From Siphonodentalium dalli (taxonomy: Eukaryota > Mollusca > Scaphopoda > Gadilida > Siphonodentaliidae): DNA of 64,000 bases. The position numbers were made by a program, and so were the translations under genes. Positions within the stretch are counted from its first letter, which is position 1. Every line of letters starts with the position of its first letter. The DNA is taken from contig CP136067.1 of the NCBI GenBank assembly GCA_032622095.1, positions 177,290,556-177,354,555 on the forward strand, written 5' to 3'. This document shows positions 45,645 to 56,920 of the stretch, piece after piece. Under the pieces are notes generated by a model, which was given only the letters and a program-made list of their open reading frames with translations, made no database searches and was not told the DNA's origin.

Positions 45645-45845
45645 TTCCGATGGCGTATTTTGGATTACCAGCAATTGAAAGAACATAACACGCGTACGAT
45701 TTTCCGATTACGACATTAATATTTTAAGTCCACCGATATACTGTCGACAAAAATGGTCCGATCGCTTCCAAAGAGTAGAGTATAATAATTGGTGACGTCA
45801 CAACATCAGACAAAGCCTAAATATAACGACCCAAAGCGTTGTGAA
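45645..45845 (+). repeat. Interspersed repeat, copy 2 (see 10540-10750)
   Basis: Shares 'gattacgacattaat', 'ccaccgat', 'ataattggtgacgtcacaa-atcaga' and 'cgacccaaagcgtt' with the reverse complement of 10540-10750. Confidence 0.55.
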
Positions 45846-46434
45846 TTAAAACGTTAAACTCAACACCGTAGCTACACTTACAGTAACATGACATGCAGAC
45901 CGGACCCACATGCCGCCATCGTACCGATAAGAACTGCACGCATAATATGTAGCGGATTTACTGTCGATTTGACAGACGTAACTTTTGATCATGCAACTTT
46001 ATCTTGCGTTTCTCGTCGGGAAACATGTTTGTGCATTTCTTCGTGCAATTTTATCCGTGTATTACAGTGAGCATTCAGCTGCCAAGATGTTCTTTTATGC
46101 TGATCCAAGCTTGAGGGTCCCAGGGGAAATCACTCTACTAATTTGTATTTGGGGTATTATAACATTAACGCTCGGGTTCATTCAACGACGAGCTTCCATG
46201 ATATTCAACTCCTGCACAATGTATAAAGCCATATTCGTTATATGACGTGGTGACAGCGGTCCGACACAACCATACTTATTGTGTGCGAGATGATTTTTTT
46301 TATATTGATTGTTTATTTACTCAATGTCACAATTAAGTGGCGAATACAGAGTACTAATTAATTAAAATATATACATATATATTTACAAAAGGGGCCACTG
46401 TTGTCTGGCTTGCCATTTTCATATGGCTGAAGTG
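45846..46434. other. Non-coding stretch
   Basis: Overlapping short ORFs at 45888-46245 are unassignable. The phrase 'aaagccatattcgt-aatg-cgt' recurs near 61394-61416. Confidence 0.3.
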
Positions 46435-46435
46435 T

Positions 46436-46605
46436 ATATTTATACTATCCTCATCATCATCATTACCATTATCATTATCACCATCATCATCATAATCATC
46501 GTCGTCATCATCTTCATCATCGTCATCATCATCGTAGTCGTCATCGTCCTCGTCATCATCGTCTTCATCGTCGTAATTGTCGTCGTCATAGTCTCCAAAC
46601 CACCA
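46436..46605. repeat. (ATC/GTC)n microsatellite
   Basis: CATCATCATCGTCGTCATC-type tract. The Asp-rich minus-strand and Ile/Val-rich plus-strand ORFs are its translation. Confidence 0.9.
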
Positions 46606-46913
46606 GATTATTTTTCCAACGTTTGTGAACCGGAACATCGATTAAAACAAACAATACTAATTTCGTATTTCCGTTTTCGATGCATTTGTTGATTTATCGA
46701 CCATGATCATTCCAATTTATAACAATGTCTACATCACCCAATCAGTAGAACTTGACTCTCGTCGTACACGGCATGACAGAACAATCTAGTTCAGTAGCAA
46801 GACCCAAACCTTGTTCAATTTCTGGCTCCTGATATATCTTGGATAAGAGCGAGGGAGACCAACCGTGCACACAGGGGGCTGCGGATGCTGCTAAATGTCG
46901 GCAACTGATGCAA

Positions 46914-46997
46914 CTGCTATATATAGGTTTGATTGCTCAATTTGTACTATATTTCATTTCTGGCGATATAGTACAAGCAATTGAATCAACCTAGCAG
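46914..46997. repeat. Compact imperfect hairpin
   Basis: CTGCTA...AGGTTTGATTGCTC...TTGTACTATAT pairs with ATATAGTACAAGCAATTGAATCAACCTAGCAG around a ~13-base loop, with a central internal bulge. Size and shape resemble a microRNA precursor. No expression evidence. Confidence 0.5.
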
Positions 46998-47187
46998 GCG
47001 ATACGAAAGAATTATGGTTTTATGCAATCAGAGACTGAATTTATGAAGTTATCGTCTATTGTATGGGGTGAGGGTGAACGCACAGAGCGTCTGTACCAGT
47101 GGATTATTGCGCATTTGAAGGACAATCTTTTGCGTAAAGACTGTAAGCTTCTACACAACATCGAGCGTGTTAGCAATGCTGAACGTT
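46998..47187. other. Non-coding stretch
   Basis: Nothing recognised. Confidence 0.3.
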
Positions 47188-47704
47188 AGATCATGCCATG
47201 AATCTCTACTCTGGCTAACGCCCATAGAGATCATATTCCACCAGTACAAAACCTGGGAACTTTTTGAAGTTTTGACAGGGAACCTTATAAAGTCGAAAAA
47301 ATAACGCGGGGAATATATTTCTTAGTTTATTATCAGTTTCTTAATAATGTACTTCGCTGTATGTGAAGGTCCAAACTCGAAAGTGCATGCTTTTCTGTGA
47401 CTTTTGTGAGCCGATATCGCACTAAACATTACATTAATTACCCAGGAGAAATTCCGTAATTGTAATCGACGCGAAGCCAACTCGCTCACAAAGTCACTTA
47501 AATTGTGAAAGTTTGAGTTGGGAACTTCACCAGCAGTGAATTACACTATTGAGGACCAGATAATAACTAAGAAATATATTCCCCGCGTTATTTTTTCGAC
47601 TGTATAAGGTTCCCTGTCAAAACTTCAAAAAGTTCCCATGTTTTGTACTGGTGTAATATGATCTCTACAGGGGTTAGCCAGAGTAGAGATTCATGTCATG
47701 ATCT
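47188..47704. mobile_element. Palindromic MITE with ~145-bp TIRs, family I
   Basis: AGATCATGCCATGAATCTCT... at 47188 and its inverse ending at 47704 agree over ~145 bases with only a handful of differences. Inside, 'aactcgaaagtgcatgc...tgtgagc' is also loosely inverted, so the entire ~517 bp is one imperfect palindrome. A single arm lies at 19530-19615. Non-coding. Confidence 0.82.
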
Positions 47705-48109
47705 AGATGAACATATGAGTCATAGAGTTGAAATTCGTTCGGTTATCAAATGAATGGATCTTATCGCCATTCCTTAGTTCAGAGAACTTTTGCTTTCGAC
47801 TCGCAAACAATGACATTAGAATTATAGATACCAATGTGAGAAGTATGTACCGCACGATGCCAATCAAAACAAGAAGAATTTTCGAAAAACTGGTTCCTTT
47901 TAGAAAAGGCTTTACATGTATAACATGTACCAACGAGTCAACACCAATCAACTTTAGTGTCCTGAAAATTATCTCTTCACCAATTCGAAAACTCACTTAG
48001 TTATTGTACCCGGAAATACGATACCCCCGCCAATATCACAATGCCGTCTATGGTTAGATGTCGTACCGATACGCCGTACACATGAACAAAGTTCAAGGAT
48101 TTAAAATCT
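47705..48109. other. Non-coding stretch
   Basis: Complementary ORFs of ~95 codons on each strand (47703-48000) mirror each other and match no family I know. Confidence 0.25.
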
Positions 48110-48134
48110 GAATCTCATATATATTTTGAAGACC

Positions 48135-48180
<46 letters not shown>

Positions 48181-48230
48181 ATTGATACAAATCTACGATT
48201 CTCGACCGATCGGGACGAAACTTGGTACGT
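48110..48230 (+). mobile_element. Helitron-like 5' end with (TGTC)n
   Basis: TCTCATATATATTTTGAAGA followed by (TGTC)n (48134-48180) and 'gaccgatcgggacgaaacttggtacgtgt', organised like the start of 14714-15818. No Rep/helicase is visible. Confidence 0.4.
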
Positions 48231-48600
48231 GTGTGTAGTTTGACCAGGCGGTGGACGTTGTCGTATTGGCGAGCCCGTGTGGCACCCGCTTCGCACATGC
48301 GCAGACGAGATCTCGGAAACGGGTGGAGCTATCGACTTGAAATTTGCTATGTGAATGTATCTTGCCCCGGATACGAATTTTATCGGGTCGCCGAGCCCAT
48401 GCGACGCCAGCTTCGCGCATGCGCAGACGAGATCTCGCAAACGGGTGGAGCTATCGACTTGAAATTTGGTATGTGAATGTATCTTGCCCCGGATACGAAT
48501 TATATCGGGTCGCCGAGCCCATGCGACACCAGCTTCGCGCATGCGCAGACCAGATCTCGGAAACGGGTGGAGCTATCGACTTGAAATTTGGTTTTCGAAT
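48230..48600 (+). repeat. 122-bp tandem repeat, three units
   Basis: 'acgggtggagctatcgacttgaaatttg' starts at 48319, 48441 and 48563, giving a 122-bp period. Unit ends carry 'gcgcatgcgcagacgagatctcg'. Because 122 is not a multiple of three, the overlapping ORFs on both strands are the same peptide in shifted frames. Confidence 0.88.
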
Positions 48601-48638
48601 AGCCCGGACAACGTCGGACTCATCGCCTGCATCAACCC

Positions 48639-49325
48639 ATGCATGGCCCGCGTGCACAGCTAAAACCTCGTTTCCGTCAACCGGCAAAAGATTGTCGGCG
48701 TTGTAAAGCAGAGGGTCGCACTTATTATGACCATACCATTCGTGGTTGCGCCTACCTATCTCATGCGGAGAAACGTGACTTTGTAAAAGCATATCGAGTT
48801 GAATTCGAGGATGATTATCATCGGACGACATGCATATGGAACCTGATGAAGCAAACAGTGATTTCGGCCTGAATGACGTATCCTTGGAGAATCGTCAGGA
48901 ACAACATGTGTCAAACGATCAATCTGAATATCTACCACCATCTGCATGTTCAGTTGGAAGGGTGAAAACTGTACATTCGCCACCATTTACGACATTTTGT
49001 AATCTCAAAATCCTGTTGCTGGAACATGTGATTCAGGAGCGACATCTTCACTTATTCGGCACTCCGTTGCAGTCACAATTCACGCACATATAAGATCAAC
49101 CAGACACTCCGCTAACCAGGCTTATGGCAAAATGAGTTTGCCAACGTGTGGTGAAGTTCACATAAAATTATATCGTGGATACCTAAAATTTAAGTTAGGG
49201 TTTGTAGTTGTGAACGATTTAGACTGAAAAGTATTCGCTATTAGAAGGAATGCCTTTTTGAAAGACAACCAAGTTATTTTAGATATACCAAATGACAGTG
49301 CCATTTTTCAGGCCCGCATATTCTA
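48639..49325 (+). pseudogene. LTR-retrotransposon relic: Gag zinc knuckle and aspartic protease, frameshifted
   Basis: Three frames carry successive parts. 48639-48872 encodes CRRCKAEGRTYYDH...CAYLSHAEKRDF, a C-x2-C-H-C cluster like the zinc knuckle of Gypsy-like Gag proteins. 48830-49010 continues in another frame with GRVKTVHSPPF. From 49021 a third frame reads TCDSGATSSL, whose DSGAT (49030-49044) is the catalytic Asp motif of retroviral-type aspartic proteases. It runs on to GYLKFKLGFVVVNDLD and a TGA at 49225-49227, then NAFLKDNQVILDIPND. No RT or integrase follows. The relic sits just after a Helitron-like end and tandem repeat, so it may have been captured. Family-level assignment within LTR elements is uncertain. 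Confidence 0.6.
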
Positions 49326-49410
49326 AAATATGCTATTCATATAACCAATCGTCATCATTGGTTCGGTGTTGTTCCACTTTTCTGCTGATAGCTCAAAAGA
49401 AGTGTACTAT

Positions 49411-50405
49411 ATGTGACCCGCCATATCAAATCCAGTCGTAAGTCGGGATTTTTTTACCCTCTGCCAATGCATTCTCTTATATATGCGAGTCGACCATATG
49501 GTTCTTAGAGTTCTTAGGGGGGGTTGGATCTCATTATGGTTATTATTTATTTGGGCAGTAGCCTCTATACGGGCGCCTGTGGCGCATAAGATACTATGGG
49601 TGGCGGGATGGGGTGGTGGGTGGGAACTCATACTTAGTATTTATGTGGGCAGTAACCTCTATACAGGCGCCTGTGGCGCATAAGATACTATGGTGGCGGG
49701 ATGGGGGGGGGGTGGGATCTCATTATGCTTATTATTTATGTGGGCAGTATTATTATTTATGTGGGCAGTAGCCTGTGGCGCATAAGATACTATGGGTGGC
49801 GGGATGGGGGGGGGGGGGGTTGGATCTCATTATGGTTATTATTTATTTGGGCAGTAGCCTCTATACGGGCGCCTGTGGCGCATAAGATACTATGGGTGGC
49901 GGGATGGGTTGGTGGGTGGGAACTCATACTTAGTATTTATGTGGGCAGTAGCCTCTATACGGGCGCCTGTGGCGCATAAGATACTATGGTGGCGGGATGG
50001 GGGGGGGTGGGATCTCATTATGCTTATTATTTATGTGGGCAGTAGCCTCTATACGGGCGCCTGCGGCGCATAAGATACTATGGGTGGCGGGATGGGGGGG
50101 GGGAGTTGGGTGGGATCTCATTATGCTTAATAACAGAGCCCCAGACAAACATGAGCAGACGACACTCTTCTATATGCTTCTATATATGTGTGGGGCTCCC
50201 TGCAGGGTAATGGATGTTTTTTATTTTATGTCCTAAAAAATGTAAGAAACATTTATTTAAAAAAAATGATAAAAAATTGTTAGGCAAATGCATTCTCTTA
50301 TATATGCGAGGCGACCTATGGTCGACTCGCATATATAAGAGAATGCATTGGCACAGGGTAAAAATAATCCCGACTTCCGACTGGATTTGATATGGCGGAT
50401 CACAT
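49411..50405. mobile_element. Foldback element family E, full copy with a minisatellite expanded inside
   Basis: TIRs ATGTGACCCGCCATATCAAA (49411) and TTTGATATGGCGGATCACAT (50405). The normal interior ('agccccagacaaac...gtggggctccctgcagggtaatgg', hairpin 'ccaatgcattctctt...aagagaatgcattgg') is split by ~620 bp of G-rich minisatellite (49500-50125). Confidence 0.82.
49500..50125 (+). repeat. G-rich minisatellite, ~95-bp unit, about six units
   Basis: Units read 'gggcagtagcctctatacgggcgcctgtggcgcataagatactatgggtggcgggatggggg-ggtgggatctcatta'. G runs vary from four to about fourteen between units. Two further units lie at 52130-52290. The Gly/Trp-rich ORFs here are translations of the repeat. 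Confidence 0.9.
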
Positions 50406-52129
50406 ATTACTGGGGGTAGTTTTTGGAACAATCATATCCACCGGGAGTGCCTGTAATGATTCGCATTGCTAATACTTCCATACAGAGACAGCAACATGTT
50501 TCACAGATTCTCCATTCATGTGGTGCTGCTCTATACTCTCAAATACCACCTTCATGCGACTCTGTGTCCCGTATCCAGTGGGGAATGAAGAGTTGGCGGT
50601 GTACGGGAACAAAGACGAGTCCAGACGGTTTGATACTTTTATATTTCATTAAGTCTCTGTCGGTAAGCATTAATTATAGGTTTTATAGAGATGTTGGTGA
50701 AAGCAAGGTTCAGGGTGAAGTGAAGTTGCCTCTCTCTCGAACGGGTAGTTATTTCTATAATGGTGGTATCATGTGCCCATATAAGGTATGAGGTATCATG
50801 ATATCCATGTTAGCTATACATTCACTATCCCGTATATCACACTATTGTTACTGGATTATTCTACTCTTCAACTCATACCTGTGTTGTACAATGAGTACAA
50901 CCAGTCATAAGAAATTAAGGTATGATCTTGTGAATTATGTGTGTACGCTCGTATTCATCGTTTTAAATTTCTCTCCTATACATTGTGATTACGACTATAC
51001 AATTAACCCTATCATTACAATCACTGGGGAAAGGAAGTTAATCCTAGATCCAGGAACATATCAAACTGTAACTGTACTATCCTATGTACTATCAGACACT
51101 CTGTGCACATACTAACCAAGACCAGCATCTCCTGTCTCACATATCATTAGCATATCACATATCAATATGGGCACATGATCCGGAACTAAGAATCATTCGA
51201 CTCGTTCTGTGTATCTTGATATGTTAATATATCAGGGTCCATCAGATATTTATGTGGACCCTGATAACAAGTTATGACCACTTGATCGACAGTTTGTGAA
51301 AGTACACAACAAATATAAAGATGTGTTAGATCCTATTATTGGCAAATACAATGACACCTCATGTAAAACTCGTAGATAGATAGATAGATAATTTGTAATG
51401 GATAATAAATGCAAAACATGTAGACAAATGAGCATAAGCACATATATAAAAGAGCAATACCGAGTGTGACATTCATATAGTATAAATATAAAAAATGATA
51501 GATATATAAATATAACAAGAATGCAGCTTGACAGCTCAGCAGAGGGACAATATAGTGAATAAACCTAGCTTAGTAATAACTACTAAATAGATACTCATAA
51601 ATCTATATATATAAACATGATAATCAACCCGTGCTATCCCACCCTTCTCCCTCAACAGGACTGTCATGTTGCGCACAAGAAAGCAAGCCAAAGTTCGCTT
51701 ATTTCCACTGCGGTTCTTAATGGTAGCCGACCACATGACTCACCAGGCCACAACACAAGTTCGCATAAGGTCATACTATTAATAATATACTCGTGCCTAC
51801 ATAAACATGGGTCCCGAGGACCCACCCTCACACAAAGGCCGTTTACCATTTTACACAAACGGTGATATGGTCGCTTTACGAGCAAACATGGTCGAAATGT
51901 GGTTGGTGTATTAGATGAATCAGAGTCAGTCGTCGATAAAGTTGAACAAATGTCACCTAGCCTTCTAGTTAACAAACGGTGGTAATCGTCTAGTGACAAC
52001 TTTCAAAGCAATCGCCGCTTACACTAAACCAACTACAAATAGGGTCCGCCACATTAAACCCAGGGCACCATTCAAGTTTATCTGAGGAACACATACCAGC
52101 ATTCAAATGAAGCCATCAACATTGAGCAT
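50406..52129. other. Non-coding stretch; two neighbouring unassigned ORFs
   Basis: ORFs at 50423-50791 (no ATG at its left edge) and 50798-51115 are not recognised. The second has hydrophobic segments near its N-terminus. AAG-GTATGA at about 50783-50790 would pass as a splice donor, but no matching acceptor is evident. Short (TAGA)n near 51373-51388. Confidence 0.3.
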
Positions 52130-52290
52130 TGCATACTATGGGTGGCGGGATGGGATGGTGGGTGGGTACTTACCCATATACGATCATGATATATGGGCGC
52201 CTGCGGCGCATATGATACTATGAGTGGCGGGATGGGGTGGTGTGCGGGTACTTACATATATACGATTATGATATAGGGGCGCCTCTACCA
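52130..52290 (+). repeat. Second locus of the G-rich minisatellite, two units
   Basis: 'gatactatg-gtggcgggatggg-tggtg-gcgggtacttac' and 'gggcgcctgcggcgcat' match the units at 49500-50125. Confidence 0.8.
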
Positions 52291-52578
52291 GCTTTCAAGT
52301 TTTCTTAAAATAAAACCGCACCAAGCCAAGCGGTTACCATGCGAGATTTAAGCACTTGCAATAGGCTCGGCCGTTAGTCGTTGGAAACGTGACATCCAGG
52401 AATCAGACCACGCTACTCAGATCCAAACTGACGTCAACCATGACTCCAGACATTTAAGAAATTGTCTGTGTGCGAGTTTTTCTCCAGTGCCCGGATCTCA
52501 ACTTGTCTTTCTACTTGAAGCAGGTATCAGATCACACTTCGACATGTTGCTGGCTACAAATACAGTACTCTATCGGCC

Positions 52579-54564
52579 GAATTCTGGTCCCTTGTCTAGA
52601 CCAGGGTTTCATGTAAACCATAGTCTAGACCAGGCCGAAACCACGGTGATCGCCATGTGTTACCCAGCTTCGAGGCGAGTAAGCTGGGATTATTGGTCAG
52701 CACTGGTCCGTATTCTCGTCTTTTTGAAACTCAGGTTTACGTAAACCAAGGTTTGCCTTCTTATTGTCATTCAAGCCTGTATCGGTCTGTTCATAATTTG
52801 AACCATGTGGTAACGTACAAGTTCTGGTAACAGAAACATATGTATTTTTTGGAAGCATTTTTCTTTATGTTAACCAAATAGGAATTGTGTTTTATTGATA
52901 TGCCGTGTAGAAGAAAGATTATAATTAGATATGAACTGGACAAAATGTAATATAATCGATAATTATGTGTGTTATAGGTAATAGTCTACAACTGAGACCT
53001 AGTACCCCCCTGGTCTGAGATTTTTGTATAAACCGAGACTTGAACCTGAGACGAGAATACCTTTTTCTGTTTTCGCAGTAACAGTGGAGTTTTATTTATA
53101 ACAGTATTGCCTTGTTTGAAAGCATATAACCGTTAGATGGATTAAGTCAGATTTCCGTGCTATTATTTCTAATATGTTATCGATGGGTTTGGTTGACACG
53201 GATAAATAGGGAATAATAGTAGTTTTGCAATCGGAACGTAATCCGCATTGGATGCGGGTGTCTTTCGTTCCGTGTTTCTGAAATGAATTGAGGTCGGAGC
53301 TAGTTTTGAGAGTACTAATTCATCATTTGAGAATAAATTATTGCTGGACTGGATATACAATATAACAGCAAAAACTCTCAAAATTATATTAAGTCAGAAC
53401 GAAAAATTGTGGTTCAAAATAAGGAAATGTCCGATTAAATTGAATTAAATTAAATTAAATGTATGGGACCCCTGCTCTTGATTAATGATTTATTTGGTAC
53501 AGTTTCTTAAGCCTTGACATTTCAAATTGGTTTATTTGTCATAATTTGTCTTTAAGCATGGATTTGGAAACAAATTACATGGCAATGGAAATATCTGCTA
53601 CTCCTATCGGGAGTGTGATACAACGCACCCATGTGGATTTTTTCCGATACCCCCACCAACCCCACCCCCCCCCTTGTGACCATTACATTTTCTGGAAAAT
53701 AATTTTCAATCACGGCGATAGTTATTTAGAATCTTTCAAAATTTTCAACTTATTGCAAATTCCCAAGACCGCGAAATTACGTTGCACATGTCACCCCCTC
53801 ACCCCAATGCATTGTTGAAAATTTCCAACAAGTACCTCACTATTTCTAGTTGTTGGAAATTCCCACCTGATATCCCCTATAATAATGGTTCAAAATGTTT
53901 TCAAGAGCTGAATGTAATTTATGTGTAATATTTTGACGCAAAGTTGAACAATATATAGTTGGTTCTTGATCTGAACAAACAATATGTTACACTATACATT
54001 GACTGTAAAGGACGCCGGTGGTCCCGTCGGTAGAATGCTCGGGGCATTACCCCGCCATTTGCCATCTAGCGCTGACGAAGCTTGTTCGAAAGCGCGGTTT
54101 CGCGATCTACTCTAAGTGAGGATAATCTTATTCGTGTATCTGGGCAAGTTTGTCGGTCCCATTCCAGGGTCGGTATTTCTACACACAGCGGAGTGTTTCT
54201 CGGTGAAATTTACTCTCTGCGTAGACTTTCCTCCACCCGTAAAACTGACAACGTCGTGACATCCGCATAGGGGGTGAGAAATCCGCACCACCCCTGCCCC
54301 GTGATCCCTGTCGAACGGCGACGGCATACAGATACCGCTATACAACACGGATGTAAGCCGCTTTCACGTGCTCAGGTTTGGAGACACCAACACACCAATC
54401 TCGATGCAGCGCTCAGCACGCTTTTGTCCATAGATTGTCATTGATTGTCGTTGATTGTACAACAATGCGCCGATCCCAGCTTGCGACCAGGTGGTTTCGC
54501 GAAACCAAGTCCTGACATGGAACACCGTGATTATTAGGGTGGTCTAGACCTGAGACCAGAATTC
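52579..54564. other. ~2-kb region bounded by diverged inverted ends
   Basis: GAATTCTGGTCCCTTGTCTAGACC at 52579 and the inverse of GAATTCTGGTCTCAGGTCTAGACC at 54564 share ~24 bases and further scattered words (CACGGTG..CCATGT). TCTAGACC palindromes recur. Inside are no recognised genes, a C9 run (53659-53667), and TTGGAAATTCCC-type words at 53800-53870. It may be an old transposon, but no target duplication is seen. Confidence 0.4.
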
Positions 54565-55086
54565 AGCCGTATATGTTTTGTCTCGCAATGGTATGGATTG
54601 CTTCACTGTCAGCTGTCAGATTTGTCAGTTTGTATCCAAAGCTGAATCCTCTTCTGTCAGGTCAGTTATTGTTTTGTCTATTTTGGATGGGACCGAGAAG
54701 ATGCATTTTCCTAATCCGTCTTCTTGACAGATGCACAACACGATTGTGGTACACCATATATACCGAGTCTAATAAGACCTGTCACACGGCACTCGACTCT
54801 CTCGGAAATCAAAGGGCATTCGTGATGAGAAAAGATACACAGACTTGCAACACTCAGCGGCAGCCTACTTGTTGTCCATAGTTCAATGCCATTTATGTCG
54901 CTTGAACGGACAAACGTCAAACACCAAACTCTATACATGACGGTCGCTACCCGCGCTCATGGATCTATATATCAGGGTCGCTACCCGCGCTCATGGATTT
55001 CCGAGTCGAGACGCTGTTAAACCATCATTAGTTGTGAGTATAATTGTTATTCAACAACACATTCTGTCGGGTTTCTTTTTACTGCA
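54565..55086. other. Non-coding stretch
   Basis: 'gggtcgctacccgcgctcatggat' is tandemly duplicated at about 54940-55000. Nothing else. Confidence 0.3.
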
Positions 55087-55320
55087 TTGGACATGCGCGT
55101 ACAACACTCGTCTATGTCCCAACTCAAACAATTGTTCCTTCAAGCAGTAGTCAAAGATGTCACTCAAGTCTGTCCACAGTTTGCAGCTCTATGCAAGTTG
55201 CATATTGAAGTATCCAAGTTCACAACTTCTTCTACATGCTCCAGTCCTGGCTTAGAGTTTGCATTTGAACGTGAAAATAGCGAGAATGACCCTAGAGATG
55301 AATTAGCGGACAGAGAATAA
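55087..55320 (+). CDS. Unassigned 77-codon ORF, doubtful
   Basis: The encoded peptide has an amphipathic-looking centre (SQLKQLFLQAVVKDV) with two cysteines and an acidic C-terminus (ENSENDPRDELADRE). No family is recognised. An internal ATG at 55108 gives the same frame. No promoter, splice or polyadenylation signal could be tied to it. Random occurrence cannot be excluded. Confidence 0.2.
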   Translation: MDMRVQHSSMSQLKQLFLQAVVKDVTQVCPQFAALCKLHIEVSKFTTSSTCSSPGLEFAFERENSENDPRDELADRE

Positions 55321-56286
55321 TTTTCGGGAATAACAGGCAATAATATCACGTTTGCGGGGATATGCTAATGATTTTATTGACTGGCGACTTAGATATAATT
55401 TGGGTGATATTCTGTATCTATACTAATTTACTGTTGAACCCGTAGACCTGACAAATACGGCCACAATGAGATGTTCCCGGCCTAAATATATACAGCAGAT
55501 GTATGACGTCACAATTACTATTGTGGGGGTTTCCCTGGGTTTTCCCCCAAAATGCTGACGAAACAATACCGACAGGTGTGGGGTTTTTTTAAATCAGATA
55601 CACATGTACCGATTGATTAAGTTTGTTATTGTTTATGACAAACACATTGCGATAACACATGTTTATGAAATAAAGGAGATTATTGCCCTTTCTAACGACG
55701 TTTTCTGTGGTAACCGTCTGGTGTCTCCTATTTTCGACGTAATGTTATGAAATTCACCGTGCCGTGCAATAGCTCGACTTCAATAATAATAGCTGCGAGT
55801 GCATGTTGTAAGCATGATATTGACATGCATAAACATTTTGGGAATGCAATGAGATCATTGGCAGTTGTGTTTGGAAAGTTATTCATAATTGCTTAGCATT
55901 ATTACAGTTGAATACACGTGGGCCACATCCGGGAAAATGGGTCTATCTCGGTTAAATAACGCCTTCTTGGGCACACACTTGGACTGTTCTCATCATTATG
56001 CTCCTTGTACGCCCTCTAATTTTATTCTTAATCACCACATATGCTAAATTTACGACATATGATGGATATAGTGCTAACTATTTGAATGTGAGTTTGGTCA
56101 ATATACTTATGTGGTGAAATATTGCAAATAAGGTCAACTGTAACAGTAAATAATGAGTTCAAATGTATTTACGCACCTGGTACATATGGCATGCGTTACC
56201 ATGGTGATATAATCACAATTAGATGACGTCATCCATCGACAGTTAGGGCAAATTGATGGGCAGTTGTCACTGGTCATGACAATATA
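55321..56286. other. Non-coding stretch
   Basis: Nothing recognised. Confidence 0.3.
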
Positions 56287-56920
56287 TGTGACCCGCCATA
56301 TCAAATCCCGTCGGAAGTCGGGATTTTTTTTACCCTGTGCCATAGGTTGCCTCGCATATATAAGAGAATGCATTGGCTTAACAATTTTTTATCATGTTTT
56401 TTAAATAAATGTTTCTTACAATTTTTAGGACATAAAATAAAAAAAACATCCATTACCCTGCAGGGAGCCCCACACATATATAGAAGTCGGGATTTTTTTT
56501 ACCCTGTGCCAATGCATTATTTTATATATGCGAGTCGACCATAGGTCGTCGCCTCGCATATATAAGTGAATGCATTGGCCTAACAATTTTTTACAATATT
56601 AATAATTTGTTCTTGTATTCTTTAACAATTTTATAATTTCACCCATACAGAGCCCCAGACAAACATGAGCAGACGACACTCTTCTATGTGCTTCTATATA
56701 TGTGTGGGGCTCCCTGCAGGGTAATGGATGTTTTTTTATTTTATGTTCTAAAAATTGTAAGAAACATTTATTTAAAAAACATGATAAAAAATTGTTAGGC
56801 CAATGCATTCTCTTATATATGCGAGGCGACCTATGGTCGACTCGCATATATAAGAGAATGCATTGGCACAGGGTAAAAAAAATCCCGACTTCCGACTGGA
56901 TTTGATATGGCGGGTCACAT
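56287..56920. mobile_element. Foldback element family E, composite copy
   Basis: TIRs TGTGACCCGCCATATCAAAT (56287) and ATTTGATATGGCGGGTCACA (56920). Inside, the half-unit ('aaaaaacatccattaccctgcagggagcccc') is present twice in opposite orientation around 56480 and 56720, each with 'gcatatataagagaatgcattgg' hairpin arms. Two family E insertions or an internal inversion could both explain this. Confidence 0.82.

Noticed and set aside
47703-48000. A ~97-codon gene
   Set aside because: Both strands are open over the same span, with no recognisable motif on either, so there is no basis for choosing one.
48093-48831. Overlapping ORFs of 75-149 codons on both strands
   Set aside because: They are the 122-bp tandem repeat read in shifted frames; only the Cys/His segment from 48639 has independent support.
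49483-50236. Gly/Trp-rich ORFs
   Set aside because: They translate the G-rich minisatellite.
50423-51115. Two adjacent ORFs as a two-exon host gene
   Set aside because: The first lacks an ATG at its start and no acceptor site or homology ties them together.
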